This document shows, piece after piece, positions 1 to 10,137 of a stretch of DNA of 64,000 nt. Under the pieces are notes generated by a model. That model saw nothing but the letters and a program-made list of their open reading frames with translations. It had not been told where the DNA came from and made no database searches. A program made the translations under genes and the position numbers. The DNA comes from Herbiconiux sp. (lineage in GTDB: Bacteria; Actinomycetota; Actinomycetes; Actinomycetales; Microbacteriaceae). The stretch is from assembly GCF_004297105.1 (NCBI RefSeq), contig NZ_SCVE01000012.1:496001-560000 (forward strand). Direction: 5' to 3'. Every line of letters starts with the position of its first letter. Within the stretch, counting starts at the first letter, position 1.

Positions 1-237
1 GACGGCATCGGCGTCACCTACGAGCGCTCCTTCTTCAAAGGCCGCAAGAAGGAATTCAAGTTCAATCTGGGCGCCGCCCTCGCAGCCAAGGTGACCGATC
101 GCCGGGGCGACCGCGTCGGCCAGACCTACGGCTACCGCTTCTCCACCGACGACATCAAGCAGCCGGCGATCGAGGCCCTCACAGCGGCCGGCTGGTCGCG
201 CCGCAAGGGCTTCTGGTCGCGCCTCTTCGGCGGCTGA
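1..237 (+). CDS. C-terminal part of an unrecognised protein (5' end outside window)
   Basis: Only the last 78 residues are present; they read through without interruption to TGA at 235-237. The tail is basic and aromatic (FFKGRKKEFKF near the left edge, SRRKGFWSRLFGG at the end). I recognise no domain in it. Codon use matches the neighbouring chromosomal genes, so it looks like a genuine resident gene. It is convergent with the HipA-like gene, whose stop lies 8 nt further on, and there is no visible terminator hairpin between them. Confidence 0.7.
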   Translation, partial: DGIGVTYERSFFKGRKKEFKFNLGAALAAKVTDRRGDRVGQTYGYRFSTDDIKQPAIEALTAAGWSRRKGFWSRLFGG

Positions 238-244
238 CGCGCAC

Positions 245-1441
245 TCAGCCCGTGATTTCCGCACGCCGGAACTTCAGTTGACGGCGGGCCTCATTGAGGG
301 GTGAGCCCCGGAAGGGGAGCAGGCCGAGGTCGATCGCGACGGCAGCGCGGAGAGCGACCGCCGATGCGGATGCAGCAGCGCGTTCGGGCAACCCGATCTC
401 TCGCGCGAATTGCGCCCAATGTGCCCGCTTGAGGTTGCGGGTGCGCCCCGCCACGGGCAGCGCGAGAGAGTCGTCACCGTAGAGCAGCGTGCACGGGATG
501 TCGTAGATCGGGGCGACACTCGTTCTGCCATCTTCCGCCGTCAGTGCCGACACGTTCTTTGCATGCAGGTCTCCGTTTCCCGTCAGCCACGCGAACAGGA
601 ACTGGATGTAGAGATTTCGTGCGGCGACCACAGGGGCACTGCAGAGCGCCGATAACGCGAGGACGGCGTCAGACGCATCCACTCTGTATTTGTCGGCCGG
701 CGGGAGACCCAACACCTGAGTGGCGTCTTCCAGTGCGAGCCGCCTCCAGCCTTCGTCGCCGGCGCGCACCCGGTCGAAGCGCTGCACCAAGAGCCCCGGT
801 CGACCGATCGAGTCATGAATCGTCTGCGCTCGGGAGACCGGGAGCTTCAGGCTTCGCGCACCGATCAGATGGAGGTGCTCGTTCGCCACGAGGTGCGGGA
901 AGTCCACGGGGTCGAGCTTCAGGATGTATCTCCCGCTGCTCGACGCGATCGGAGTGCTGATCATCTCCGCGCTCAACTTCTCCTGCACCCCGGGGATACC
1001 GTGCAGATCCACCTGATCCGCGAGCTCGAGGAAGTCGATCGCCGCTAGGTCGTCGGCGACACGGGCGGGGGGATCCTGCGGCAGCTCTCCGTGCGGCACG
1101 ATCTGCACGTCTCCGGGCACGTCGGCACCCACGGCGAGCAGCAATGTCAATTCGTCGTCGAGACTCGTCTTCACCGCATCGCGCAGTACGGTCAGCCGTC
1201 TCCCCTCGGGTAGCAGGCCCGCGAAGAAGGCGGGGACCGTGCCGCCCGGCGAGATGAACGGTGCCGTATCGAGCGGCAAGGTATGGGCGATGGCACGAGC
1301 ATCCGCGCGCTCGACGTAGTCGGCTTCATAGGAGAAAAGGACTCCCTCACCGGGTACCCTCACCAGACGAGCCGCCCGCTCTCCGGCTTTGTGAACATCG
1401 GCGACTTCGACGAACCTCACCTGATCAAGAGACTCCGTCAT
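245..1441 (-). CDS. hipA: HipA-family serine/threonine kinase toxin
   Basis: 398 residues, close to the usual 400-440 of HipA kinases. Seen: a HipA N-terminal region, a glycine-rich loop (IPGVQEKLSAEM), a candidate ATP lysine (YILKLDP), LLVQRFDR, the catalytic loop GNGDLHAKN with Asp near residue 291, and a PIYDI metal-binding segment. HipA kinases phosphorylate glutamyl-tRNA synthetase or other translation targets and cause growth arrest; the target here is unknown. The ATG at 1441 overlaps the stop of the upstream HTH gene by 4 nt (ATGA), so the two are translationally coupled as antitoxin then toxin. All key motifs look intact. Confidence 0.88.
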   Translation of the reverse strand: MTESLDQVRFVEVADVHKAGERAARLVRVPGEGVLFSYEADYVERADARAIAHTLPLDTAPFISPGGTVPAFFAGLLPEGRRLTVLRDAVKTSLDDELTLLLAVGADVPGDVQIVPHGELPQDPPARVADDLAAIDFLELADQVDLHGIPGVQEKLSAEMISTPIASSSGRYILKLDPVDFPHLVANEHLHLIGARSLKLPVSRAQTIHDSIGRPGLLVQRFDRVRAGDEGWRRLALEDATQVLGLPPADKYRVDASDAVLALSALCSAPVVAARNLYIQFLFAWLTGNGDLHAKNVSALTAEDGRTSVAPIYDIPCTLLYGDDSLALPVAGRTRNLKRAHWAQFAREIGLPERAAASASAVALRAAVAIDLGLLPFRGSPLNEARRQLKFRRAEITG

Positions 1442-1641
1442 CGCACGACCTCGATGCGCAGACCCAGCACGGTGGCCACGGCGACGACTGTGCCGATACT
1501 CACCCCGGGATCACCGCTCTCCAGATCGCGGAGCGTGCGGTCGGAGATGCCCGCGAGCTCGGCAACCTGCACCTGCGTGAGCTTCTCTGCACGCCGTGAG
1601 GCGCGGAGGGTCGAACCAATATCATTCACAGAGATAAGCAC
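1438..1641 (-). CDS. hipB: HipB-like Xre-family antitoxin/repressor
   Basis: 67 residues, nearly all of it one helix-turn-helix domain (LTQVQVAELAGISDRTLRDLE). Such short Xre proteins partner HipA kinases: they bind the toxin and repress their own promoter. The start is a GTG at 1641, preceded by GGAAGGA about 11 nt upstream. An inverted-repeat half-site (1642-1652) directly abuts the start codon, as expected for autorepression. The C-terminal valine-rich tail (GLRIEVVR) resembles the tail that docks on HipA; that is inference. Confidence 0.85.
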   Translation of the reverse strand: MLISVNDIGSTLRASRRAEKLTQVQVAELAGISDRTLRDLESGDPGVSIGTVVAVATVLGLRIEVVR

Positions 1642-1721
1642 TTCGGCAGAATCCTTCCGTTTTCGCGTCTCACAAGACAGATTAGCTCATCACGTAGGCA
1701 AATCGGAGATATTCTGCCGAA
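1642..1721. promoter_or_regulatory. Paired inverted half-sites, likely HipB operator region
   Basis: TTCGGCAGAAT at 1642-1652 and its exact reverse complement ATTCTGCCGAA at 1711-1721 bracket the presumed hipBA promoter, 69 nt centre to centre. A related copy (TCGGCA / ATCCTGCCGA) sits in the hairpin at 1752-1791. HipB proteins are known to bind several spaced operators. Assignment to this HipB is inference from position. Confidence 0.55.
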
Positions 1722-1751
1722 ATAGCTCCCAAACCCGAGTGATCACAGCCT

Positions 1752-1791
1752 CCGAGATGGAATCGGCATGATCCTGCCGATTCCATCTCGG
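1752..1791. repeat. Perfect 17-bp inverted repeat with 6-nt loop
   Basis: The arm at 1752-1768 pairs exactly with 1775-1791, leaving TGATCC as loop. It lies 2 nt past the stop of the decayed gene at 1794 and upstream of hipBA. There is no T-run, so it may be a terminator of the cryptic gene, an extra HipB site (it contains CGGCA/TGCCG cores), or both. Confidence 0.6.
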
Positions 1792-1793
1792 GA

Positions 1794-2284
1794 CTACCAG
1801 GTGAGGGTGCCTCCCAGGTGGGGCTGGAGGGCGATGAGGTCGTCGCTCGAGCCCGCCACGTCGGAGGGGGCCACGATCCAGTCGGGGCCCGCCAGGAAAC
1901 GCGCGGGTTCGAGACTGCCGGCGTTCAGGGCAAGCACGCGCGCGGCATCCGCGGGGCTCGCGAAGAGCATGACGCGGAGGTCGGACGGGAGGCAGGTCGC
2001 ACCGCTCGTCATGCCGGGAGGGCCCTCGGGCAGGGACTCCAGGGGGTGCAGCCGAAGCCGGCCGCGGTCACGGCCACCTGGAACTCGGCCACCGTCGGAG
2101 TGGTGGGCGCGACCCCCGGGTCGGGGATCGTCACGTCATCGGCGTCGAGGGGCGAGGAGGTCAGGCGTCTGGCCTGCCGGTGGATGCGCGCGTGGTGCAG
2201 ATCGAAGATCGCTCCGAACGCCCGGGCATCACCCTCTCGGGCGTGCTCCCAGAGGGAGACTTCGGTGTGTTGAGTATTGGTCAC
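1794..2284 (-). pseudogene. Remnant: ECF sigma factor 5' end fused to the 3' end of another gene, frameshifted
   Basis: Reading from a GTG at 2284, the first ~38 residues look like the start of an ECF sigma factor region 2 (LWEHAREGDARAFGAIFDLH, then SSPLDADDVT). At about 2128 the sequence jumps to an unrelated tail (IPDPGVAPTTPTVAEFQ), so the rest of the sigma factor and most of a second gene are missing. The tail then breaks in the G-run 2042-2046: adding one base restores the frame into LESLPEGPPGMTSGATC and onward to the stop at 1794. This suggests an internal deletion plus a homopolymer frameshift. The second protein is not recognisable. A sequencing error could explain the frameshift but not the chimera. 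Confidence 0.65.
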
Positions 2285-2355
2285 ATACAGATAGTGTCCG
2301 GATGTAGCCACGCGGTTCCCACTTTTGCGAGAATTCTTCAGCGAGAGCGGTTTGA

Positions 2356-4323
<1,968 letters not shown>

Positions 4324-4338
4324 CCGCGCCGAACCGCC

Positions 4339-4389
4339 TAAGAAAACCGGGTTATATCCACACTATGGAGATATGACCCCGTTTTCTTA
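4339..4389. terminator. Bidirectional terminator hairpin
   Basis: TAAGAAAAC (4339-4347) pairs exactly with GTTTTCTTA (4381-4389). The stem continues imperfectly inward (GGGTTATATCC against GGAGATATGACCC). A/T tracts at both feet would give a U-run in either direction. It separates the convergent MFS and monooxygenase genes. Confidence 0.75.
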
Positions 4390-4534
4390 TGCAATTCGGC
4401 AGCGCACAGGCGTAGCCACGAGCGCAGACGCACCGGGACGTACCCGACGACCCAGGGCGAGTGCGCCGCCGCCGGGAGGCGACGGCACAGGAGCATGTCG
4501 CCTGCGCCGCACAGGGGGCGGCGCAGCAAGGGAT

Positions 4535-5956
4535 TCAGAAGTCGCGCAGGTTCCCTCGCAGGCCTCCGTCACCATAAGAGCGCCGCAGGATGCCCCGGCG
4601 GCGCAGGATCGGCACGAGCTCGTCGAGCATGCGGTGGATCGTCACGGGGTGCAGGTCGCCCGAGAAGATGAACCCGTCGTTGTCGGCGTCGTCACCCAGC
4701 TCCTGGATGAAGTCGGCGATCTCCTCGGCCGTGCCCACGTAGCCCGACCGCGTCGAGATGCGCCCGAGACGTGCTTTGGCGGTGAGGATCTCGCGCAGCG
4801 TCGCATCCGCGAAGCTGTCGAACCGGCCGAGTAGCCCCTTGATGCTGCCGCGCGACACGTGGTCGCCGAAGATCGCCGGGTCGATGGGCTTGTCGAGGTC
4901 GAGGCCCGTGAGGTCGGTCTCGAGGTCGCTCGACTGGCCGGCCGCGATCACGAGCAGATCGGCGTCCGACGGATGCGCGGATGCCTCAACGACTCGGTCG
5001 GCCTCCTCGCGGCTCGCCGTGATGATGGGCTTGAACACGAACAGGATGTCGATATCGGCGGCAGTGCGACCGTGCGCGGCCGCCGACTCGAGCACCTTGG
5101 CGCGGTACGCGCGGACGGTCTCGATGTCGAGCGACGCGAGCGCGAGCTGCACCTGCGAGTTCGTGCCCGCGAACGCGAGCCCTCGCGGCGACCCCCCGGG
5201 CGACACCACGATCGGGTCCCCCGAGCTGCCCTCCCCTCCTCGCGACTCGCCAAAATCCACCACTGAATCGCCGGAATAGGGCGGATTTTGGCGACTCGCG
5301 AGGAGGTGGTCGCGCGACGGGAGGGTGGGGAAGGGGAGTGCGTTCAGGGGGCCGTCGAACGAGTAGTGCGCGCCCCGATGGTGCAGCGCGTCGAGCTTCG
5401 AGCCGTCGGCGAAGTGGCCCGTGGCGGCATCGGCGACGAGCGCGTCCGGGCCCCAGCTGTGCCACAGCCTCTGCACCGCGCCCAACCACTCCTCGGCCCG
5501 GTCGTAGGCGCCGTCGTGGTCGAGCGGCTCGACGCCGAAGTGACGTGAGGAGCCGACATCCGTCACCACGTTGATGCCGAAGCGGTAGTCGCTGAGGTGC
5601 TGCAGCGTGGCGAACTGCCGGGCCGCCTGGTACGGCGAATAGGCGAGCGGATTCACCGTGGGCGCGATGCCGATGTGCTGCGTGACGTCGAAGAGATACG
5701 GCGCAAGCAGCAGCGGGTCGTGCTTGGGCCCGCCGTAGGCGCTGCGGATGCGCAGATCGAGCGTGTCGGCGTTGCCGAGCGACAGTGCGTCTTCGATGAT
5801 GACGAGGTCGAACCCCGCCTGCTCGAGAGCGCGCACCGACTGCTGGTAGAGCTCGGGGCGGTGCCAGGTGTAGTCCCAGTCGTGATACGGATGACCCCAC
5901 CCGTGCGGCCCGAATCCCCGAGACAGGAACCACCCGAAGTGCTGCGGCCGACTCAC
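4535..5956 (-). CDS. NtaA/SnaA/DszA-family FMN-dependent monooxygenase (luciferase-like)
   Basis: 473 residues, a bacterial-luciferase TIM barrel of the nitrilotriacetate/DszA/SnaA group, which oxidises substrates with reduced FMN supplied by a separate reductase. Seen: N-terminal SRPQHFGWFLSRG, VNPLAYSPYQAARQFATL, FGINVVTDVG, VVSPGGSPRGLAFAGTNS and a C-terminal GTAEEIADFIQELG. About 24 codons near residues 217-240 are encoded by a perfect-looking palindrome (5235-5306) that seems inserted in frame between LPSRDHLL and GDPIVVSPGG. GTG start at 5956 overlaps the metY-type stop by 4 nt. The pairing with a sulfhydrylase suggests organosulfur use (inference). Confidence 0.85.
   Translation of the reverse strand: MSRPQHFGWFLSRGFGPHGWGHPYHDWDYTWHRPELYQQSVRALEQAGFDLVIIEDALSLGNADTLDLRIRSAYGGPKHDPLLLAPYLFDVTQHIGIAPTVNPLAYSPYQAARQFATLQHLSDYRFGINVVTDVGSSRHFGVEPLDHDGAYDRAEEWLGAVQRLWHSWGPDALVADAATGHFADGSKLDALHHRGAHYSFDGPLNALPFPTLPSRDHLLASRQNPPYSGDSVVDFGESRGGEGSSGDPIVVSPGGSPRGLAFAGTNSQVQLALASLDIETVRAYRAKVLESAAAHGRTAADIDILFVFKPIITASREEADRVVEASAHPSDADLLVIAAGQSSDLETDLTGLDLDKPIDPAIFGDHVSRGSIKGLLGRFDSFADATLREILTAKARLGRISTRSGYVGTAEEIADFIQELGDDADNDGFIFSGDLHPVTIHRMLDELVPILRRRGILRRSYGDGGLRGNLRDF
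5235..5306. repeat. 72-nt palindromic element lying in frame inside a coding sequence
   Basis: Arms 5235-5258 and 5283-5306 are complementary over 24 nt with one mismatch (core CTCGCGA then TCGCCAAAATCC), with a 24-nt loop. Its length is exactly 24 codons and it has no stop in the monooxygenase frame. In shape it resembles the intergenic hairpins elsewhere in this window. Confidence 0.7.
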
Positions 5957-7386
5957 CGGGCGCCCACCTCGGCGGCGAACGACGGTGTTTCGGCCCCGGC
6001 CTGGGAATCGACGGCGCCAGCGGCGGCGTGTCGTGCGAGCGGTCCGTCGATTCCGGGGGCCTCTCGAACCGCAGCAAATGCCGATGCGAGGTCGGCGATC
6101 AGGTCGTCGGCATCCTCCACCCCGATCGACAACCGCAGCAGCCCCTGGCCGATGCCGCCGGCCTCGAGCTGCTCGGCCGTGCGCCAGGCGTGCGTGGTGG
6201 ATGCGGGGTGCAGGATGAGCGACCGCACGTCACCGAGGTGCGTCATGCGGGTGAAGAGCGACACCGCGTCGTAGAACGCGATCGCGGCCGGCAGTCCACC
6301 CCGGAGGGTGAACGCGAACACCGAACCCGTGCCGCGCGGCAGGTACCGCGACGCCACGGCGTGCGACGGGCTCGACGCGAGCCCTGCGTGATCGACCGAC
6401 GACACCTCCGGCTGCTGCTCCAGCCACTCCGCCACGGCGAGCGCCGACGCCGACTGCCGGTCGACGCGCAGCGAGAGCGTCTCGATGCCCTGCTCGATGA
6501 GGAACGCGTTGAGCGGCGAGGGTGTGGGCCCGAACCGGGCCGCGACGACATCGCGCGCGTAGTGCGCGAAGGCGCCGGGCCCGAACCGGTCGACGAAGCT
6601 CAGCTCGCGCAACGAACGCACGGGGGCGGTGAGGTGCGGGAAGAGCGGCTGCCCCGCCGCATCCGTCACCGACCAGTCGAACGAGTCGCCCGACACGATC
6701 ACACCACCGAGCACCGACCCGTGCCCCGCCAGGAACTTCGACGCCGAGTGCACCACGACATCGGCGCCGTGTTCCAGCGGGCGCAACAGGTAGGGCGTGG
6801 CGAACGTGTTGTCGACGATGAGCGGGATGCCGTGGCGGTGCGCGATGCCCGCCACGAGCGACAGGTCGACCACGTCGTTCTTGGGGTTGGGGATCGACTC
6901 CACGAAGAGCGCGCGGGTGGAGGGGCGGATGGCCCGTTCCCACGCCGCGGCGTCGTTCGCGTCGAGCACGAACGAGGTCTCGATGCCGAGGCGGCTGAAG
7001 TTGTCGAGGAAGAGGCCGCGCGAGCCCTCGTAGATGCTCGACGCCGAGACGAGATGGTCGCCCGCGGAGAGCAGACCGAGCACGGCCACCGACACGGCGG
7101 CCTGGCCGCTGCCCACCAGTATGGCGTCGGTGCCGCCCTCGAGGTCGGCGATGCGCCGCTCGAGCGACGAGTTCGTGGGGTTGCCGATGCGGGTGTAGCT
7201 GAAGCCGTCGTCGTCGCCCTGGAACCGGTCACGAGCGGTTCCGAAGTCATCGAACACGAAACCGGCGGTGAGGTGGATGGGTGTGGTCCGCGGGCTCACG
7301 CCGTCGCTCGCCGGAGCCCGTCCGGCGTGCACCTGGCGGGTGGCGAAACCCTGCGTGGGCGGGCGGAGAGGGGACTCGTCGTTCAT
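5953..7386 (-). CDS. metY: O-acetylhomoserine sulfhydrylase / Cys-Met metabolism PLP enzyme
   Basis: 477 residues from ATG 7386; a GTG at 7404 would add six residues and neither start has a strong ribosome site. Family: trans-sulfuration PLP enzymes. Seen: TRQVHAGRAP, YTRIGNPTNSSLERRIADLEGG (substrate/PLP contacts), VDNTFATPYLLRPLEHGADVV and the PLP lysine in HSASKFLAGHGSVLGG. The extra length and RFGPGAF segment favour MetY (sulfide + O-acetylhomoserine to homocysteine) over cystathionine synthase. It is the first gene of a two-gene unit with the monooxygenase, and divergent from the beta-glucosidase. Confidence 0.85.
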   Translation of the reverse strand: MNDESPLRPPTQGFATRQVHAGRAPASDGVSPRTTPIHLTAGFVFDDFGTARDRFQGDDDGFSYTRIGNPTNSSLERRIADLEGGTDAILVGSGQAAVSVAVLGLLSAGDHLVSASSIYEGSRGLFLDNFSRLGIETSFVLDANDAAAWERAIRPSTRALFVESIPNPKNDVVDLSLVAGIAHRHGIPLIVDNTFATPYLLRPLEHGADVVVHSASKFLAGHGSVLGGVIVSGDSFDWSVTDAAGQPLFPHLTAPVRSLRELSFVDRFGPGAFAHYARDVVAARFGPTPSPLNAFLIEQGIETLSLRVDRQSASALAVAEWLEQQPEVSSVDHAGLASSPSHAVASRYLPRGTGSVFAFTLRGGLPAAIAFYDAVSLFTRMTHLGDVRSLILHPASTTHAWRTAEQLEAGGIGQGLLRLSIGVEDADDLIADLASAFAAVREAPGIDGPLARHAAAGAVDSQAGAETPSFAAEVGAR

Positions 7387-7463
7387 GATCACCCAGGGTC
7401 GCACGGTGCCCCGGCGAGAAGGCCCTATGAGAAGTTCTGTTACGAAATCAGCGGGCGGTACGC

Positions 7464-7481
7464 TGGGAGAGCGCTCTCACA
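7464..7481. promoter_or_regulatory. LacI-family operator in front of the beta-glucosidase gene
   Basis: TGGGAGAGCGCTCTCACA contains a perfect 12-bp palindrome (GAGAGCGCTCTC, 7467-7478) with the central CG typical of LacI-family sites. It is 38 nt upstream of the beta-glucosidase start and between it and the divergent metY-type gene. The LacI regulator two genes to the right is the obvious candidate. Confidence 0.75.
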
Positions 7482-7518
7482 CGTGAGCGCGCGCACCACG
7501 CAAAGGAGCACGTGCCCC

Positions 7519-9018
7519 ATGACGATGTCATTCCCCCCTGGTTTCCTCTGGGGTTCCGCCACCGCCGCCGCCCAGATCGAGGGAGCCGCCTTCGAAGACG
7601 GCAAGCGCGCGTCCATCTGGGATGCCTTCGCCCGCATCCCCGGAGCCGTCCTGAACGGCGACACGCTCGACGTGGCCGTCGACCACTACCACCGCATGCC
7701 GGAGGACGTGGCGCTCATGAAGCAGCTCGGCCTGCAGTCGTACCGGTTCTCCACGAGCTGGGCCCGCATCCGGCCGGATGACGGGCACGTCAACCAGAAG
7801 GGCCTCGACTTCTACTCGCGGCTCGTCGACGAACTGCTCGGTGCGGGCATCCTGCCCTGGCTCACGCTCTACCACTGGGACCTGCCGCAGGCCCTCGAGG
7901 AGAAGGGCGGCTGGGCGAACCGCGACACGGCCTACCGCTTTCGCGACTACGCGCAGGTGGTGCACGGCGCCCTCGGCGACCGCGTGCAGAACTGGACCAC
8001 CTTCAACGAGCCCTTCTGCTCGTCGCTGCTCGGCTACGCGTCAGGAGTGCACGCGCCCGGCCGCACGGAACCGGATGCCGCGATCGCCGCGATCCACCAC
8101 CAGCACCTCGCGCACGGCTTGGCCGTCACCCGGCTGCGCGAGCTCGGGGTGCAGAACGTGGGCATCACGCTCAACCTCACGAACGCCATCCCGCGGAACC
8201 CGTCCGACCCGGTCGATGTCGAGGCCGCTCGGCGCATCGACGCACTGAACAACCGCATCTTCCTCGACCCGCTGCTCCGCGGGGAGTACCCGGCCGACAT
8301 CCGGCGCGACCTCGCGGCCTACGGTCTCGACGAGGTGAGTGACACCGGTCTCGTGCGCCCCGGCGACCTCGAGACCATCGCCCAGCCGCTCGACTTCCTG
8401 GGTGTGAACCACTATCACGACGACCAGGTGAGCGGGCATCCGCTCGAGGCCGGCGCCGCCGACCCGCACGGCGTCGTGGGCGGGCGGCCCACCCGTTCGC
8501 CGTTCGTCGACGCCGAGTACGTCACGTTCCCGTTGCGCGAGGGGCTTCCGCTCACGGGCATGGGCTGGGAGGTGAACCCCGCGGGGCTGCACACCCTGCT
8601 GGTGCGGCTGGGCCGCGAGTACTCCGGGCTGCCGCCGCTCTACGTCACCGAGAACGGGGCGGCCTACGACGACACGGTGTCGTTCGATGGAACGGATGGC
8701 GCCGAGGCCGTGCACGACGACCTGCGCACCCGCTACATCCGCGAGCACGTCGAGGCGGTGTGCGCCGCGATCGCCGATGGCGCGGATGTGCGCGGCTACT
8801 TCGTGTGGTCGCTGCTCGACAACTTCGAGTGGGCCTGGGGATACGGCAAGCGGTTCGGCATCGTGCGGGTCGACTACGACACCCTCGTGCGCACGCCGAA
8901 AGACAGCGCCTTGGCGTATGCCGCGATCATCGCGGCGAACAGCGGCGAGGGCGCGGGGAGCGCGGGCGGCGGCGCGTCCGCGGGTGATGCGCCGGACTCG
9001 CCCGCGAACCAGGCCTAG
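7519..9018 (+). CDS. bgl: GH1 beta-glucosidase
   Basis: 499 residues, the normal GH1 length, with FLWGSATAAAQIEGA at the N-terminus, acid/base Glu164 in TFNEP, nucleophile Glu378 in YVTENG, and SLLDNFEWAWGYGKRFG near the C-terminus. It hydrolyses beta-glucosides such as cellobiose; no signal peptide is seen, so it acts in the cytoplasm on imported sugar. Start ATG 7519 follows AAAGGAG. The last ~20 residues are a Gly/Ala/Ser tail. A LacI operator lies upstream and its likely regulator follows 10 nt after the stop. Confidence 0.93.
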   Translation: MTMSFPPGFLWGSATAAAQIEGAAFEDGKRASIWDAFARIPGAVLNGDTLDVAVDHYHRMPEDVALMKQLGLQSYRFSTSWARIRPDDGHVNQKGLDFYSRLVDELLGAGILPWLTLYHWDLPQALEEKGGWANRDTAYRFRDYAQVVHGALGDRVQNWTTFNEPFCSSLLGYASGVHAPGRTEPDAAIAAIHHQHLAHGLAVTRLRELGVQNVGITLNLTNAIPRNPSDPVDVEAARRIDALNNRIFLDPLLRGEYPADIRRDLAAYGLDEVSDTGLVRPGDLETIAQPLDFLGVNHYHDDQVSGHPLEAGAADPHGVVGGRPTRSPFVDAEYVTFPLREGLPLTGMGWEVNPAGLHTLLVRLGREYSGLPPLYVTENGAAYDDTVSFDGTDGAEAVHDDLRTRYIREHVEAVCAAIADGADVRGYFVWSLLDNFEWAWGYGKRFGIVRVDYDTLVRTPKDSALAYAAIIAANSGEGAGSAGGGASAGDAPDSPANQA

Positions 9019-9028
9019 GCTCACAGGC

Positions 9029-10066
9029 ATGCCCGGCGCATCCGGAACCCCACCGCGCACCCCCACCCTCGAGATGGTGGCGGCTGCCGCGGGGGTCTCC
9101 CGCGCCACGGTGTCGCGCGTGGTGAACGGGTCGACGAGCGTGACACCCGAGATCCTGCAGGCGGTGAACGACGCCATCGCCCTGCTCGACTACGTCCCGA
9201 ACCGGATGGCACGATCCCTCGCCAGCCGGCGAACCGACGTGATCGCGCTCATCGTTCCGGAGTCGACGTCGACGGTGTTCGCCGACCCGTTCTTCGCGCC
9301 GGTGGTGCGCGGCGTCGCCCGCACCCTCGGCGAGACCGACTACACGCTCAACCTGCTCATCGCGTCGGAGTCGCGGCCCGAGAAGACGCGGCGGTATCTG
9401 CTCGGCGGCAACGTCGACGGCGCGCTCGTGGTGTCGCACCACGCGGAAGACCACTCCTACGTGGGTCTCGGCAGCGCGCTGCCGATCGTGTTCGGCGGGC
9501 GTCCGGTGAATCCGGATGTCTCCGACAGCTACTACGTCGACGTCGACAACCGTGCGAGCGCCCGCACCGCCACCGAGTACCTCGTGTCGATCGGCCGCCG
9601 CCGCATCGCCACGATCGCGGGGCGGCAGGACATGCCGGCGGGCCTCGACCGCCTCGAGGGCTGGCGGTCGGCGCTGACGGATGCCGGGCTGGAGCCCGGT
9701 CCCGTGGCCTACGGCGCGTTCACCCAGGCGTCGGGCGCGGAGGCCGCGGAGCAGCTGCTGGCGCACGCGGACGCGGGTACCCCTCCCCCGTTCGACGGCC
9801 TCTTCGTGGCGAACGATCAGATGGCCGCCGGGGCGGTGCAGGCGCTGCAGGCGCGCGGCATCCGCATCCCCCTCGATGTGGCCGTGGTGGGCTACGACGA
9901 CGACACCTTCGCCTCGAGCCTCACCCCGCCGCTCACCACGATCCACCAGCCCTCGGCCGACCTCGGCGCGGGCATGGCCGACGTGCTCGTGCGCCTCATC
10001 GCGGGCGAGTCCCCACCGCGCCGCACCATCATCCCCACCCGCCTGGTGCTGCGCGGCTCCGCCTGA
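9029..10066 (+). CDS. LacI-family repressor, likely regulator of the beta-glucosidase
   Basis: 345 residues: N-terminal LacI helix-turn-helix (TLEMVAAAAGVSRATVSRVV), hinge ARSLASRRTDVIALIVPE, and a periplasmic-binding-protein-like ligand domain ending in VVGYDDDTFASSLTPPLTTI. The start ATG 9029 has no Shine-Dalgarno but a TAGGCT hexamer at 9016-9021, which overlaps the TAG stop of the beta-glucosidase. It therefore probably has its own leaderless promoter. The ligand is presumably a beta-glucoside or glucose derivative (inference). Confidence 0.9.
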   Translation: MPGASGTPPRTPTLEMVAAAAGVSRATVSRVVNGSTSVTPEILQAVNDAIALLDYVPNRMARSLASRRTDVIALIVPESTSTVFADPFFAPVVRGVARTLGETDYTLNLLIASESRPEKTRRYLLGGNVDGALVVSHHAEDHSYVGLGSALPIVFGGRPVNPDVSDSYYVDVDNRASARTATEYLVSIGRRRIATIAGRQDMPAGLDRLEGWRSALTDAGLEPGPVAYGAFTQASGAEAAEQLLAHADAGTPPPFDGLFVANDQMAAGAVQALQARGIRIPLDVAVVGYDDDTFASSLTPPLTTIHQPSADLGAGMADVLVRLIAGESPPRRTIIPTRLVLRGSA

Positions 10067-10093
10067 GTATAAGTTTCATCCCCGTTTGTTAGC

Positions 10094-10130
10094 TATTACT
10101 TATAGCAAGAAGTGGACACTAGAAGTAATA
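10094..10130. promoter_or_regulatory. 12-nt inverted repeat upstream of abiEi-like gene
   Basis: TATTACTTATAG (10094-10105) and CTAGAAGTAATA (10119-10130) are inverted repeats with one mismatch, in an AT-rich tract (about 10067-10137) unlike its surroundings. AbiEi antitoxins are known to bind inverted repeats in their own promoter, so this is a likely autoregulatory site. Confidence 0.6.
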
Positions 10131-10137
10131 TCGGTGA

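Noticed and set aside
4338..4529. Short minus-strand frame in the gap between the first exporter and the monooxygenase
   Set aside because: It begins inside the terminator hairpin, has no ribosome site and no family resemblance.
8041..9177. Long open frame on the minus strand opposite the beta-glucosidase
   Set aside because: High-GC DNA opens antisense frames; the plus strand carries a complete GH1 enzyme and the antisense product is Arg/Gly/His-rich without any motif.
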